A DNA stretch of 64,000 nucleotides. It comes from ZC4RG42 sp036676355. Its GTDB lineage: Bacteria > Pseudomonadota > Gammaproteobacteria > Burkholderiales > SG8-39. A program made the translations under genes and the position numbers. A model generated the notes under the pieces. That model was not told the origin of the DNA and ran no database searches. It was given only the letters and a program-made list of their open reading frames with translations. Below, piece by piece: positions 35,545 to 45,294 of the stretch (positions are counted from its first letter, which is position 1; every line of letters begins with the position of its first letter). The DNA is taken from positions 18,057 to 82,056 of the forward strand of contig JAKFDA010000085.1 of the NCBI GenBank assembly GCA_036676355.1, given 5' to 3'.

Positions 35545-37848
35545 ATGCTCAATCCCGTAACCGGCCCGCTTCGCCACCGCGTTCTGATCGTGGACGATGA
35601 TCTGGCGGAACTCGACACGGCGCTCGGTCGCGCGTCGGAAAGCCTGGCGCAGGCGCTCGAAGCGCGCAATCTCGAAGTGGTGCGCGCGCTTTCGTGCGAG
35701 GATGGCCTGGCGGTAGTGGGTTCGGACGCATCGCTGCGCGCTGTGCTGCTCGACTGGAATGTGGGCGGCGCATCGGAGAACGCGCACGGCAAAGCGACCG
35801 CCCTGCTCTACAAGCTGCGCGAACGGCATCCGAAGGCACCCGTCTTTCTGCTGTCGGACCGCGAACAGGCGAAGGGAACGATCACGATCGAAGTCGCCGA
35901 GATGATCGACGAGTTCGTCTGGTTACTGGAAGACACTTCGGAGTTCGTGGCGGGACGGGTAATGGCGGCGATACGCCGCTACGTGTCGCAGGTGCTGCCG
36001 CCGTTCGCGCGCGCACTGGCCGACTACGCAATGCTGCGCGAGCACTCGTGGTCTGCGCCCGGTCACCAGGGCGGCATCGCCTTTACCAAACTTCCCGTCG
36101 GGCGCGCGTTCTTCGACTTTCTGGGCGAAAACGTGTTCCGTGTCGACATGGGCATCGAACGTGGGGCGCTCGGGTCGCTGCTCGATCACACCGGGCCGGT
36201 TGCCGGCAGCGAAGCCTACGCGGCACGCGTCTTCGGCGCGCATCGCAGCTACTCGGGCATCGTCGGCACGTCGGGATCGAACCGCAGCATCATGCAGGCG
36301 TGCATGAAGGAAGGCGATCTCGTCATCCTCGATCGCAATTGCCACAAGTCCATCGAACAGGGCCTCATGCTGACCGGCGCGCGGCCGGTGTACATGGTGC
36401 CGCGACGTAATCGCTACGGCATCATCGGGCCCATCGCGCCTTCCGAGATGGTGCCTGAGACCCTTCGCGCGAAAGCGGAAGCCGGCGCCCTGACGAAGCA
36501 GATCGCCGATCAGAAACCTGTTTACGCGGTACTGACAAACAGCACGTACGACGGTCTCTGCTACAACGCGGTACGTGCACAGGCATTGCTCGAACAGTCG
36601 TGCGACCGCATTCATTTCGATGAAGCGTGGTACGGCTACGCGCGCTTCAACCCGATGTACGAAAACCACTACGCCATGCGCGGCGATCCGGCGACGCACA
36701 CCGGCCCCACGATATTCGCCACGCATTCCACGCACAAACTGCTCGCGGCGCTGTCGCAAGCGTCCTACATCCATGTGCGCGACGGACGGGGCGCCATCGA
36801 TCATCACCGCTTCAATCAGGCGTACATGATGCACACGAGCACCTCGCCGCTTTACGCCATCATCGCCTCGAACGACATCGCTTCCGCGATGATGGACGGC
36901 AGTGGCGGCCGGTCGTTGACGCAGGAGGCGATCCGGGAGGCCGTCGATTTCCGCCAAGTCCTGACGCGCGTGCTGCGCACGTTCAACGACAAGAACGACT
37001 GGTTCTTCAAACCGTGGAACGTCGAGACGGTGAGGGATCCGTCCGGCGGGCGCGAAGTGTCGTTCGCGGATGCGCCTGCCGAACTGCTATGTGACAGTCA
37101 GGAGCCGTGGAAGCTGCGCTCCGGCGACACATGGCACGGATTCAGCGACATCGCCAACGACTGGTGCATGCTCGATCCGATCAAGGTCAGCATCCTGACG
37201 CCCGGCATGGGCGAGGATGGCGAACTGGAACGGACCGGCGTACCGGCGGCGCTCGTCAACGCCTACTTCAACCGCTTCGGCATTGTGCCGACACGCGTCA
37301 CCGACTTCCAGGTGATGTTCCTGTTCTCGATCGGCATCACCAAAGGCAAGTGGGGCACGCTGCTGACCAATCTGCTCGCCTTCAAGCGCCACTACGACGG
37401 CAACTCGCCAGTCGCCGAAGTGCTGCCCGAGATCGCCACGCTCTATCCCGAGCGTTATCGCGACACCGGTCTGCACGATCTGGGCGATCAGCTGTTCGAG
37501 TATCTGCGCGAGAACCGTCCCGACCGATTACTGAATGCGGCCTACGAAACCATCCCGCACGCCGACATGACGCCGCGACACGCATACGAGCGTCTCGTCG
37601 CCGGCGACGCGGAGCCGGTGCCGATCGAGGCGCTGATGAATCGCACAGCGGCCAACGCCGTCATGCCCTACCCGCCCGGCATCCCGATGCTGATGTCCGG
37701 AGAAAACTTCGGCGGCTCCGATTCGCCACAGATTGGCTACCTCGCCGGCCTGCAGGACCGTGAACAGCGCTTTCCCGGCTTTGCGCATGTCACCGAAGGC
37801 ATCGAAATGATCAACGGAACATACCACGTGCTGTGCGTGCAGAAATGA
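35545..37848 (+). CDS. adiA: Orn/Lys/Arg decarboxylase 3 (arginine-type, AdiA-like)
   Basis: This 767-residue PLP enzyme has the PLP Lys398 in THSTHKLLAALSQASYIHV. GTSGSNRSIMQACM, GARPVYMVPRRNRYGIIGPI, FKPWNVETVRDP and the ending GIEMINGTYHVLCV follow E. coli AdiA very closely. It would convert arginine to agmatine, as in acid resistance. The N-terminal domain reads like a degenerate receiver (LIVDDDLAELDTAL), as in the family. It lies 32 bp after decarboxylase 2 and 39 bp before the antiporter. Confidence 0.87.
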   Translation: MLNPVTGPLRHRVLIVDDDLAELDTALGRASESLAQALEARNLEVVRALSCEDGLAVVGSDASLRAVLLDWNVGGASENAHGKATALLYKLRERHPKAPVFLLSDREQAKGTITIEVAEMIDEFVWLLEDTSEFVAGRVMAAIRRYVSQVLPPFARALADYAMLREHSWSAPGHQGGIAFTKLPVGRAFFDFLGENVFRVDMGIERGALGSLLDHTGPVAGSEAYAARVFGAHRSYSGIVGTSGSNRSIMQACMKEGDLVILDRNCHKSIEQGLMLTGARPVYMVPRRNRYGIIGPIAPSEMVPETLRAKAEAGALTKQIADQKPVYAVLTNSTYDGLCYNAVRAQALLEQSCDRIHFDEAWYGYARFNPMYENHYAMRGDPATHTGPTIFATHSTHKLLAALSQASYIHVRDGRGAIDHHRFNQAYMMHTSTSPLYAIIASNDIASAMMDGSGGRSLTQEAIREAVDFRQVLTRVLRTFNDKNDWFFKPWNVETVRDPSGGREVSFADAPAELLCDSQEPWKLRSGDTWHGFSDIANDWCMLDPIKVSILTPGMGEDGELERTGVPAALVNAYFNRFGIVPTRVTDFQVMFLFSIGITKGKWGTLLTNLLAFKRHYDGNSPVAEVLPEIATLYPERYRDTGLHDLGDQLFEYLRENRPDRLLNAAYETIPHADMTPRHAYERLVAGDAEPVPIEALMNRTAANAVMPYPPGIPMLMSGENFGGSDSPQIGYLAGLQDREQRFPGFAHVTEGIEMINGTYHVLCVQK

Positions 37849-37887
37849 TCCCGCGCACCTAGCCATAACGCCGCGACGAGGCTCCTC

Positions 37888-39270
37888 ATGGAAACCCGCA
37901 AAAAGATGAACCTGATGCAGCTCACCGTACTGGTGGCTGTGAACATGATGGGCTCGGGCATCATCATGCTGCCGACGAACATGGCACAGGTCGGCGCGAT
38001 CTCGCTGTTGTCGTGGATCGTCACGGCACTGGGCTCCATGGCGATCGCCTACGGCTTCGCGCAGGCGGGACTGTTCAATCCTCGCCCGGGCGGCATGGCG
38101 GCATACGCCGAGGACGCCTACGGCAAACCGGGCTACTTCATCGTCTTCCTGCTGTATTTCTTTTCGCTGGCCATCGGCAACGTCGCCATCGCCATTTCGG
38201 CGGTGGGCTACCTCGCGACGTTCATGCCGTGGCTGTCTTCCACGCCAATCGCCACTTGCGTCGGCGTCATCGTGCTGATCTGGCTGACGACCGTCGCGAA
38301 CTTCGGCGGCCCTTCCATCACCGGGCGCATCGGTCAGGTCACGGTATGGGGCGTGATCATTCCGGTAGCCGGCCTGTCGATCATCGGCTGGTTCTGGTTC
38401 AGCGGCGAAACCTTCTCGCAGGCGTGGAATCCGCACAACAAGAGTGTACTCGAGGGCATGGGTTCGAGCATCGCCCTGACGTTGTGGGCGTTCCTCGGCA
38501 TGGAATCGGCGGCGCAGAACTCCGACGCGGTGGAAAATCCAAAACGCAATGTGCCGCTCGCCTGCATGCTGGGCACGCTCGGCGCGGCGGTGATCTACGT
38601 GTTGTCGACTACCGTGATCCAGGGGATTGTGCCGAACGCCGAGCTGGCTAATTCGACGGGCCCCTTCGGGCTCGCGTACGCGAAAATGTTCAACCCCGCG
38701 ATCGGCTCCATCATCATGGCACTGGCGATCCTCGCATGCCTCGGCTCGCTGCTCGGCTGGCAGTTCACCATTTCGCAGACAGCGAAAACCGCCGCCGGCG
38801 AACGCATGTTCCCCGCGTTCTTCGCCAAGGAGAACAGCATGGGCGCGCCGATCATGGGCCTGACGGTGATGGGCGTGGTGCAGACGGTGATGGCGCTGAC
38901 CACGATCTCGCCGACTCTGAGCGAGCAGTTCGGCGCGCTCGTCAGTCTGGCCGTGGTGACTAACGTGCTGCCCTACATCATCGCGCTGTCCGCGCTCGCC
39001 GTGATGATGCGAACGGTCGGGGTCGCGCAGAACGTGTACAACCGCAACATCGCCGTCGCGATCGTCGCGATGCTTTACTCCACATATGCCATTTACGCGT
39101 CCGGCAAGGACGCGGTTCTCGGCGGCATGATCGTGCTGGCGATCGCGTTCATCATCTACGGATTCCTCGCCCCCAGATTTGTATCGGCCACGCCCGTGCG
39201 CGGGGCCGCCCCTGCACCGAAGGAGACACAATGGACGCCCTATCCTACCGACACAGCCGGTCAGCATTAG
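37888..39270 (+). CDS. potE: PotE-like putrescine:ornithine antiporter (APC family)
   Basis: This 460-residue transporter has about 12 membrane segments. VNMMGSGIIMLPTNMAQVG, TVANFGGPSITGRIGQVTVW, NPKRNVPLACM and IVPNAELANSTGPFGLAYAK align with PotE, not with AdiC or CadB. It would exchange external ornithine for internal putrescine, and perhaps the other amines too, since it is the only antiporter beside three decarboxylases. Its 3' end overlaps the next gene by 40 bp. Confidence 0.88.
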   Translation: METRKKMNLMQLTVLVAVNMMGSGIIMLPTNMAQVGAISLLSWIVTALGSMAIAYGFAQAGLFNPRPGGMAAYAEDAYGKPGYFIVFLLYFFSLAIGNVAIAISAVGYLATFMPWLSSTPIATCVGVIVLIWLTTVANFGGPSITGRIGQVTVWGVIIPVAGLSIIGWFWFSGETFSQAWNPHNKSVLEGMGSSIALTLWAFLGMESAAQNSDAVENPKRNVPLACMLGTLGAAVIYVLSTTVIQGIVPNAELANSTGPFGLAYAKMFNPAIGSIIMALAILACLGSLLGWQFTISQTAKTAAGERMFPAFFAKENSMGAPIMGLTVMGVVQTVMALTTISPTLSEQFGALVSLAVVTNVLPYIIALSALAVMMRTVGVAQNVYNRNIAVAIVAMLYSTYAIYASGKDAVLGGMIVLAIAFIIYGFLAPRFVSATPVRGAAPAPKETQWTPYPTDTAGQH

Positions 39271-40169
39271 GACGCGTGGCCGCAGGCGTGATCGCGGCAT
39301 CACTAGCGTTGCTCGCCGCGCTGCCGGCGTCCGCGCAGACAATCGATCGCATCAAGCAGTCCGGCAAGATGACGCTCGGCTACAGCGTCCAGGCGCGACC
39401 CTTTTCCTATAACGACGCGGCCGGCAATCCCATCGGCTACACCATCGAGCTGTGCCAGAAAATCGTGGACGCCGCGCGAGCGGACCTCGGCGTGCAGCAA
39501 CTGGCCGTCACGTTCGTTCCGGTCACGCTGGCCAATGCGTTGAGCGCAGTGCAACAAGGCCAGGTCGACCTGCTCTGCGACCCGCACATTGCAACCGTGG
39601 CGTCGCGTAAGCAGGTTTCGTATTCGATCTCGGTCTTTCCCAGCGGCGTCGGCGTGCTGGTGCATCGGAACGCCTCGGCCCGGCTTACGGAGGTCCTATC
39701 CGGGCGCGAGCCGCCCCGGCGGCCGCAATGGCGGGCAAGCGCCTATCAGACGCTGCAGCAGAGCACCCTCGCCGTGGTGAGCGGTTCGCCGACCGAACGC
39801 CTCGTGAACGAACGGATGAAGGAGCTTCAACTGAACGCGAAGGTGGTCCCGGTGATCGATTTCGTCAACGGCGTCGCACAGGTCGCGGACCGGCGCGTCG
39901 ATGCGTTCTTCGGCGACAAGGCACTGCTGCTCGATACGGCCAAGCGCAGCAAGGCGGCTGCGGATCTGCTGGTGCTGGACCGCTACTTTTCCTATCAGGC
40001 GGGTGCATTGGCGCTGGCGCGTGACGACAACGACTTCCGTCTTTTAGTCGATCGTGCATTGAGCCATCTGTTCTTTTCCGGCGAGTGGGGCGATATCTAC
40101 TCCAAGTGGTTCGGCCCGCCCAACGAAGGCACGCTGAACTTTTTCCAACTGAACGTATTGCGCGAGTGA
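39231..40169 (+). CDS. Periplasmic amino-acid-binding protein (SBP family 3)
   Basis: This 312-residue protein has a signal peptide (ASLALLAALPASA). RIKQSGKMTLGYSVQARPFSY is the typical start of family 3 solute-binding proteins. PIGYTIELCQKIVDAA and the DLLCDPHIATVASRKQVSYSI hinge region follow. No ABC permease or ATPase is nearby, so its partner is elsewhere or it works with the antiporter or porin. GGAGACACA precedes the ATG, which lies inside the antiporter gene. Confidence 0.85.
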   Translation: MDALSYRHSRSALGRVAAGVIAASLALLAALPASAQTIDRIKQSGKMTLGYSVQARPFSYNDAAGNPIGYTIELCQKIVDAARADLGVQQLAVTFVPVTLANALSAVQQGQVDLLCDPHIATVASRKQVSYSISVFPSGVGVLVHRNASARLTEVLSGREPPRRPQWRASAYQTLQQSTLAVVSGSPTERLVNERMKELQLNAKVVPVIDFVNGVAQVADRRVDAFFGDKALLLDTAKRSKAAADLLVLDRYFSYQAGALALARDDNDFRLLVDRALSHLFFSGEWGDIYSKWFGPPNEGTLNFFQLNVLRE

Positions 40170-40199
40170 AGTCGACCCACGCTTGAGAGGCCGCCCATC

Positions 40200-41528
40200 A
40201 TGTCCGCCGCGATAATTCATTGCCTGCGCGCATGGGTCTGCATTTTTGCGCTGTGCTGGATCGGGACAGCCGCCGCGCAGGAGACGCCGCCCGCTTTTAC
40301 GCAGGCACAGATCGATCAACTCGTCGCGCCCATTGCGCTCTATCCCGACACCCTGCTCTCGCAGGTGCTCATGGCGGCGACCTATCCCGCGGACGTCGCC
40401 ACGGCCGCGAAATGGGTGAAGGCGCATCCCGATCAGAAGGGCGACCAGGCGGTGCGCGCCGCCGAGAACGAGTCATGGGATCCAAGCGTGAAAGCGCTGG
40501 TCGCGTTTCCGCAGGTGCTGCACATGATGGGCGAGCAGCCCGAGTGGGTGCAGCAACTCGGCGACGCTTTTCTCGCTTCGTCAAGGCAGGTACTGGACTC
40601 GGCGCAGCGGCTGCGCGCGCAGGCGCAGGAAGCCGGCAATCTGAAGAGCACCGAGCAGCAGAAGGTGGTCGTCGAAGCGTCGCCGCAGGCGCCCGCCACG
40701 CAGGTCATCAAGATCGAGCCCGCGGACCCGCAAGTGGTCTACGTGCCGACCTACAACCCGACCGTGGTGTACGGCACGTGGCCCTATCCGGCTTATCCGC
40801 CCTACTACTATCCCCCGCCGCCGGCCTACTACCCGGGCTACGCGCTGGCATCGGGTCTCGCGTTCGGAGTGGGCGTGGGCATCACCGCCGCGTTGTGGAG
40901 CGATTGCGACTGGGGCGGCGGCGATGTCGATATCGACGTCAACCGCTACAACGAAATCAATCGCAACGCACAGATCGACCGCAGCAAGACCAAGTTCGAG
41001 CACAACGCCCAGAACAGGCGCGGCGTGCCCTACCGCGACGCCAAGAGCCGCGAGCAATACGGCAAGAGCATCGGCGGCGCGACGGAGCGCGCAAGTTACC
41101 GCGGGCATGATCCGGCGCGCGAATCACAGCGGCAGCGTGCGCAGGCCTCGCTGCAAGAGCGCGGCATGGATCCGGCAGCTCAGCGAGAGCAACTGCGCAG
41201 CGACCCGCAGGCACGCGAACGCGCGCAAACCGCCGCACGCAGCGGCGGCGAACGCGCGCGCGCGAGCGGAACGAACGGGCTGCAGCAGTCGGCGCGCGCG
41301 GACTTCGACCGCAGCGGCGCGGCCGACACCCGCCAGTCTTCCTATGCGCGAGGCAGCGGCGATAGCGCATTGCGCGACGCGGGCAGCGGCCGCGAGGCGC
41401 GACAGCAATTCGATCGCGGTGCGTCCAGCCGCCAGACCATAGCTTCGCGCGACGGAGGCGGCAGCTTCTCCGGCCGCGCGGGTGGCGGCGGGCGTGCCGG
41501 CGGTGGCGGCCGGGGTGGCCGCCGTTGA
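40200..41528 (+). CDS. DUF3300 exported protein
   Basis: This 442-residue protein has a signal peptide and a DUF3300 domain at about 30-250 (QIDQLVAPIALYPDTLLSQV, then NESWDPSVKALVAFPQVL). It also has a Tyr/Pro-rich segment (YPPYYYPPPPAYYP) with a hydrophobic GVGVGITAALW stretch. The rest is low-complexity Arg/Ala/Gly/Ser, ending in Gly-Arg repeats. The function is unknown. The usual partner DUF2950 follows 12 bp later, so they form a pair. Confidence 0.8.
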   Translation: MSAAIIHCLRAWVCIFALCWIGTAAAQETPPAFTQAQIDQLVAPIALYPDTLLSQVLMAATYPADVATAAKWVKAHPDQKGDQAVRAAENESWDPSVKALVAFPQVLHMMGEQPEWVQQLGDAFLASSRQVLDSAQRLRAQAQEAGNLKSTEQQKVVVEASPQAPATQVIKIEPADPQVVYVPTYNPTVVYGTWPYPAYPPYYYPPPPAYYPGYALASGLAFGVGVGITAALWSDCDWGGGDVDIDVNRYNEINRNAQIDRSKTKFEHNAQNRRGVPYRDAKSREQYGKSIGGATERASYRGHDPARESQRQRAQASLQERGMDPAAQREQLRSDPQARERAQTAARSGGERARASGTNGLQQSARADFDRSGAADTRQSSYARGSGDSALRDAGSGREARQQFDRGASSRQTIASRDGGGSFSGRAGGGGRAGGGGRGGRR

Positions 41529-41540
41529 GGAGGCAATGAG

Positions 41541-42449
41541 ATGAGCCCGATGCGGTGTTCACGCTCGCTGGTCGTCGTGCTCTGCGCGATGCTGCTGCCT
41601 GGCGCGGCTGCCGCGCAGAAGGCTTACCCCACTGCGGAGGCGGCGGCCGATGCGTTCGTCGACAGCATCGCCACATCCGACGACGCCGCGCTGCGCGAAG
41701 TACTGGGCGTCGACTGGAAGCGCTTCATTCCCACCGACGAACTGCATCGCGAGGACATTTACAAGTTCCTCGCCGCCTGGGCGGCTGCGCACCGGGTGGA
41801 AAGCGGGCGCGAGAATCGGACGCATCTGATCGTCGGCAAAGAGGACTGGACACTGCCCATCCCGATCGTCAGGCAGGCGAACGGCTGGCGCTTCGACACG
41901 CGCGCGGGCGCCGACGAGATGCGCACGCGACGCATCGGGCGCAACGAACTCGCTGCGATGCAGGCCGTCCTCGCGTACTACGATGCGCAGAAGGATTACG
42001 CGAGCGTGGATCGCGTGGGCGGCGGCGTATTGCAGTATGCGCAGAAATTCATGAGTGCCCCCGGCAAGCGCGACGGTCTGTATTGGGCTGCGGAAACCGG
42101 CGAGCCGCCAAGCCCGCTCGGTTCGCTGTTCGCCGATCTGAAACCCGGCGAGGGTTACCACGGCTACCGCTACAAGATCCTCAAGGCGCAGGGCAAGGGT
42201 GCACCCGGAGGCGCTTACGACTATGTGATCAAGGGACGCATGACCGGCGGCTTTGCGCTCGTGGCATGGCCGATCCGCTACGGCGACACCGGCGTGACGA
42301 GCTTCATGCTCAGTCACGACGGCGAACTGTACGAGAAAGACCTGGGTGAGAATTCGGCGCTCATCGCGAGCGCAATGAAGCGCTTCGATCCAGATGCAAG
42401 CTGGCGGAGCGTGGAAATGCCCCAACCGAGCGCGGGCGCCAGCAAGTGA
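41541..42449 (+). CDS. DUF2950 exported protein
   Basis: This 302-residue protein has a signal peptide (MLLPGAAAA). YPTAEAAADAFVDSIATSDD and later GEGYHGYRYKILKAQGKGAPGG are features of DUF2950. The family is almost always coded beside DUF3300 and is predicted periplasmic or outer-membrane associated; the role is unknown. It is the last gene of the plus-strand run that starts with the porin. The genes that follow are on the other strand. Confidence 0.82.
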   Translation: MSPMRCSRSLVVVLCAMLLPGAAAAQKAYPTAEAAADAFVDSIATSDDAALREVLGVDWKRFIPTDELHREDIYKFLAAWAAAHRVESGRENRTHLIVGKEDWTLPIPIVRQANGWRFDTRAGADEMRTRRIGRNELAAMQAVLAYYDAQKDYASVDRVGGGVLQYAQKFMSAPGKRDGLYWAAETGEPPSPLGSLFADLKPGEGYHGYRYKILKAQGKGAPGGAYDYVIKGRMTGGFALVAWPIRYGDTGVTSFMLSHDGELYEKDLGENSALIASAMKRFDPDASWRSVEMPQPSAGASK

Positions 42450-42499
42450 TGCGCTGCGCTACGTGCGCATTCGGCGCGCGCTCGGTCGAGACTCATGAT

Positions 42500-42889
42500 T
42501 CAATCGTTCGGCGCCTCGCATCCTCCAAGAATCCATGAGATGGCATCGAGCAGCGCCTGATCGTCAACCGGTTTACGCAGAAAGAACATAGCGCCCTGAG
42601 CGCGCGCGCGATCGCGTATCTCGTCGTCGTCGCGCGCGGACAAGGCAATGACCGGAAGACGAAGACCGCGCGCGTTTATCATGGCTTGCACTTCAAGGCC
42701 GTTAAGGCGCGGCAGCGTCATGTCGAGCAATACGCAGCCTCTCGAATGGATTGTCACGTCATCGAGAAAGCTCTGCGCATCCGAATAGGCCTGCGCCGGC
42801 AGTTCGGCCGCGCGCATCAGGCGCATCAACCCGTTACGGACCGATTGATCGTCTTCGATGATGTAGATCAGGGGTTGGGAGGCGCTCAC
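42500..42889 (-). CDS. Receiver-only response regulator
   Basis: This 129-residue stand-alone CheY-like domain has the acidic pocket IEDD near residue 11 and phospho-acceptor Asp56 in CVLLDMTLP. It also has the conserved LSARDDDEIR and Lys in FLRKPVDDQALL. No output domain is present. Being beside a kinase and a FixJ-type regulator, it may act as a phosphate sink or an extra partner of that kinase. Motif copy 4 lies 56 bp upstream of its ATG. Confidence 0.85.
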   Translation of the reverse strand: MSASQPLIYIIEDDQSVRNGLMRLMRAAELPAQAYSDAQSFLDDVTIHSRGCVLLDMTLPRLNGLEVQAMINARGLRLPVIALSARDDDEIRDRARAQGAMFFLRKPVDDQALLDAISWILGGCEAPND

Positions 42890-42944
42890 GATGGAACCTG
42901 AAGCGGTGTGCGGTTAACGCTACGCGCTTCGGCTCACCATCAAT

Positions 42945-42963
42945 ATTGGACTATGGTCCTAGG
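42945..42963 (-). promoter_or_regulatory. Repeated 19-bp motif, copy 4
   Basis: Written on plus as ATTGGACTATGGTCCTAGG; core GGACTATGGTCC is a near-perfect palindrome. It sits at the very end of the FixJ-type gene and before the receiver-only gene, whose promoter it could control. Confidence 0.55.
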
Positions 42964-43672
42964 CGCTGTGGCGCCTGGCCATCCGCTCGACGTCGCCGTT
43001 TCGCATGTAGCCCGATGCCCTCGGAAAGGCGTTTGTCGTGGAGGCGCCGGCGTCGGCGCAGATCAGCACCAGGCCGGCGACGGTGGAGGCTTCAGTCTTT
43101 TCCATGACGCGGCTGCGATGCGCCTTCACGGTCTTCTCGGCAATGCCGAGATCCGCCGCGATCTGCTTGTTGAGCTTGCCAAGCAGGACGCCATGCAGCA
43201 CATCCCGCTCCCTGCGCGAAAGCGTTGCAAGTTTGCGCTGCGCCGATGCTTTCGATTCTTCCGCGCCCCTCGTTTCGCGATAACGCGCAATCGCAGCACG
43301 TATGGTTCGCAGCAACAGGTCGTCATCGACGGGTTTGAGCAGAAAATCGACCGCCCCATGTTTCATCGCATCGACACTGCTCGGCACGTCGCCGAATCCG
43401 GTGAGGAACACGACCGGCAGGCGGCATTGCCGCTCGCGCATGCGTGCGAATGCGCACAATCCGTTCACGCCGGCCATCTGCAGATCGAGGAGCACACATC
43501 CGATGTCGTCGGGCCGTATGGCGTCAAGAAAATCCTCGGCGGACGCGTAGCTTTGCGCCGTCCATCCTGCGGAACGCATCAGCCGTTCGAGGCTCGCGCG
43601 CACGCTCTCGTCGTCGTCAACGATGAAAACGGTTTCCGTATCAATCGGCTTTCGTAGCGGATCCGTCGACAT
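42959..43672 (-). CDS. FixJ/LuxR-type DNA-binding response regulator
   Basis: This 237-residue protein has an N-terminal receiver (acidic IVDDDES, phospho-acceptor Asp63, FLLKPVDDDLLL). A LuxR-type helix-turn-helix at about 150-215 reads LSRRERDVLHGVLLGKLNKQ, then IAEKTVKAHRSRVMEK. The ATG at 43672 follows GGAG and overlaps the kinase gene by 32 bp; the frame upstream of it is inside the kinase. It is the best candidate reader of the repeated 19-bp motif (inference). Confidence 0.9.
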   Translation of the reverse strand: MSTDPLRKPIDTETVFIVDDDESVRASLERLMRSAGWTAQSYASAEDFLDAIRPDDIGCVLLDLQMAGVNGLCAFARMRERQCRLPVVFLTGFGDVPSSVDAMKHGAVDFLLKPVDDDLLLRTIRAAIARYRETRGAEESKASAQRKLATLSRRERDVLHGVLLGKLNKQIAADLGIAEKTVKAHRSRVMEKTEASTVAGLVLICADAGASTTNAFPRASGYMRNGDVERMARRHSA

Positions 43673-44951
43673 GGGGAGTCTCCTTCGGCAGATTGAAACG
43701 GAAGATCGCGCCGCCTTGCGGATCGATCTCGGCCCAGATGGCGCCATGATGAGCGTCGATGATGGAGCGGCATACCGGAAGGCCCAATCCCATCCCTTGC
43801 GTTTTAGTCGTCCAGAACGGCTCGAATATTTTTTCCAACCTTTCCGGCGTGAGCTGGTTGCCGGAGTCGTGCACCGAGCAATGAAACGACGCGTCGCTGC
43901 GCACTTCCACAAACAATCGTCTGTCTTCCTCACCCGTGCCTTGCATCGCTTCCAGCGCGTTGATGATCAGGTTGATGAGCACCTGCTGCATTTGCGCCCT
44001 GTCGACATGCACCAGGCAGCCCGGCTCGAGCGCGGCCCGCACGTCCACGCGCTGCGCCTGGGTATTCATGTTCAGCATGGCGAGAACCTCCTGCACAAGC
44101 TGAGACATGTCCACCCATTCACGCTCGCTCTGGCGCTTGCGCATCATGGCGCGCAATCCGCTGATAATCGCCCCGGCGCGCTTATCGTCGCGCACGATAT
44201 CCTGCAGGATGGCTGCGATGTCGTTGCCGGCATCCTGTTGCCGCGCGAGGAAGCGCAATCCGGCCTGCGCATTCGCGAGTATCGCGGCCAACGGTTGGGT
44301 CAGCTCATGCGCCAGCGAGGCAGCAAGCTCGCCCGCCACGCCGATGCGCGCCAGGCGCATGAGTTGTTCCTGCATGCACTGCTGCATCAGCCAGCTCTCC
44401 TGCCGTGCGAGAGCACTGGCCAGTATGCTGCCGAACAACTGCATGCGGGTAATGACTTCGTAGGACCATGTGCGCGGCGCACGGACCGTGGAAACGGAGA
44501 ACGCCCCGATCACGGTGCCATCCGCGATCAGCGGCACGGATAACAGCGATCGCACGCCCAACCGCTCGTAGTCCGCATGATCCGCGGCGGCGGCGTCAGG
44601 CAGGTCTTCGAGCGAGTCGAATATGACCGGACTGCCGTGTCGCAGCATGGCGTAACTCCAGGGGAACACGCCCTCATAGCCTTTGCGGTGGATCTCCTTG
44701 CGCCCGGGCCTCGCCCATGTGTGCGAGACAAAGAACTCGGTCTTGTTGAGAATTTTGACGACTGAACTGCGGTCGGCGCCGAGATGCAGCACCAGTCGGC
44801 TCAACCAGTGCTCGATTTCGCTATCCACGTCGGCAGGTGATACGCGTACGAAGGCCTGGGCGAATTCCGCGACGAAATGCTCCGAGCTTAGCGGGGGATT
44901 ACCGGTGTCGTCCTGAATAACGGCAGCCGGCTTGATCGAGTGTGATCGCAT
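43641..44951 (-). CDS. GAF-domain sensor histidine kinase
   Basis: This 436-residue kinase is predicted cytoplasmic, with no membrane segment. A GAF-like sensory domain spans about 45-180 (RSLLSVPLIADGTVIGAFSV). The dimerisation domain has phospho-His215 in LAHELTQPLAAILAN. The ATPase domain has an N-box (INLIINALEAMQG) and G-box (GMGLGLPVCRSIIDAHHG). It overlaps the FixJ-type regulator gene, its probable partner. The ligand of the GAF domain cannot be read from the sequence. Confidence 0.9.
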   Translation of the reverse strand: MRSHSIKPAAVIQDDTGNPPLSSEHFVAEFAQAFVRVSPADVDSEIEHWLSRLVLHLGADRSSVVKILNKTEFFVSHTWARPGRKEIHRKGYEGVFPWSYAMLRHGSPVIFDSLEDLPDAAAADHADYERLGVRSLLSVPLIADGTVIGAFSVSTVRAPRTWSYEVITRMQLFGSILASALARQESWLMQQCMQEQLMRLARIGVAGELAASLAHELTQPLAAILANAQAGLRFLARQQDAGNDIAAILQDIVRDDKRAGAIISGLRAMMRKRQSEREWVDMSQLVQEVLAMLNMNTQAQRVDVRAALEPGCLVHVDRAQMQQVLINLIINALEAMQGTGEEDRRLFVEVRSDASFHCSVHDSGNQLTPERLEKIFEPFWTTKTQGMGLGLPVCRSIIDAHHGAIWAEIDPQGGAIFRFNLPKETPHVDGSATKAD

Positions 44952-45294
44952 GGTGGCAACTTATATGCGTACACCCGCAATGGATGATGTGGCGGCGCAA
45001 TGAGGCAGTGCCCGGCAATATTGACGCCCCGGCATCGCGATCTTCCGTCCCATCACACGAGTCCTGCCATATGCGCCTTGCGCGCGGTTTGCAGGAACGT
45101 GCAAATCTTGTTCCGTTCAGTTGGTTATGCGGCACGCTCTGGGGTTCTACAAACAACCTACTGTTCAAGACACTGCGGTTTGTTGCTGGCTTGGGGCACC
45201 GTTTGACACGCCGGCCGCGTCGACGGCTTGTGGTTGAAGCACGGCGCGGCACGTCTATGATTCCGATCGCCTCGAAACTTACGACATGTGCCGA
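44952..45294. other. Intergenic region, 343 bp
   Basis: No gene seen between the kinase start and the RRM-like gene. On plus there is a promoter-like pair, TTGAAG (45234-45239) and TATGAT (45256-45261), with 16-bp spacing. No intact plus-strand gene lies close downstream, so its role is unclear. No copy of the 19-bp motif was found here. Confidence 0.4.

Noticed and set aside
37528..39342. A 604-codon open frame on minus across adiA and potE
   Set aside because: Antisense shadow of two well-recognised genes; composition is His/Arg/Asp-rich with no motif.
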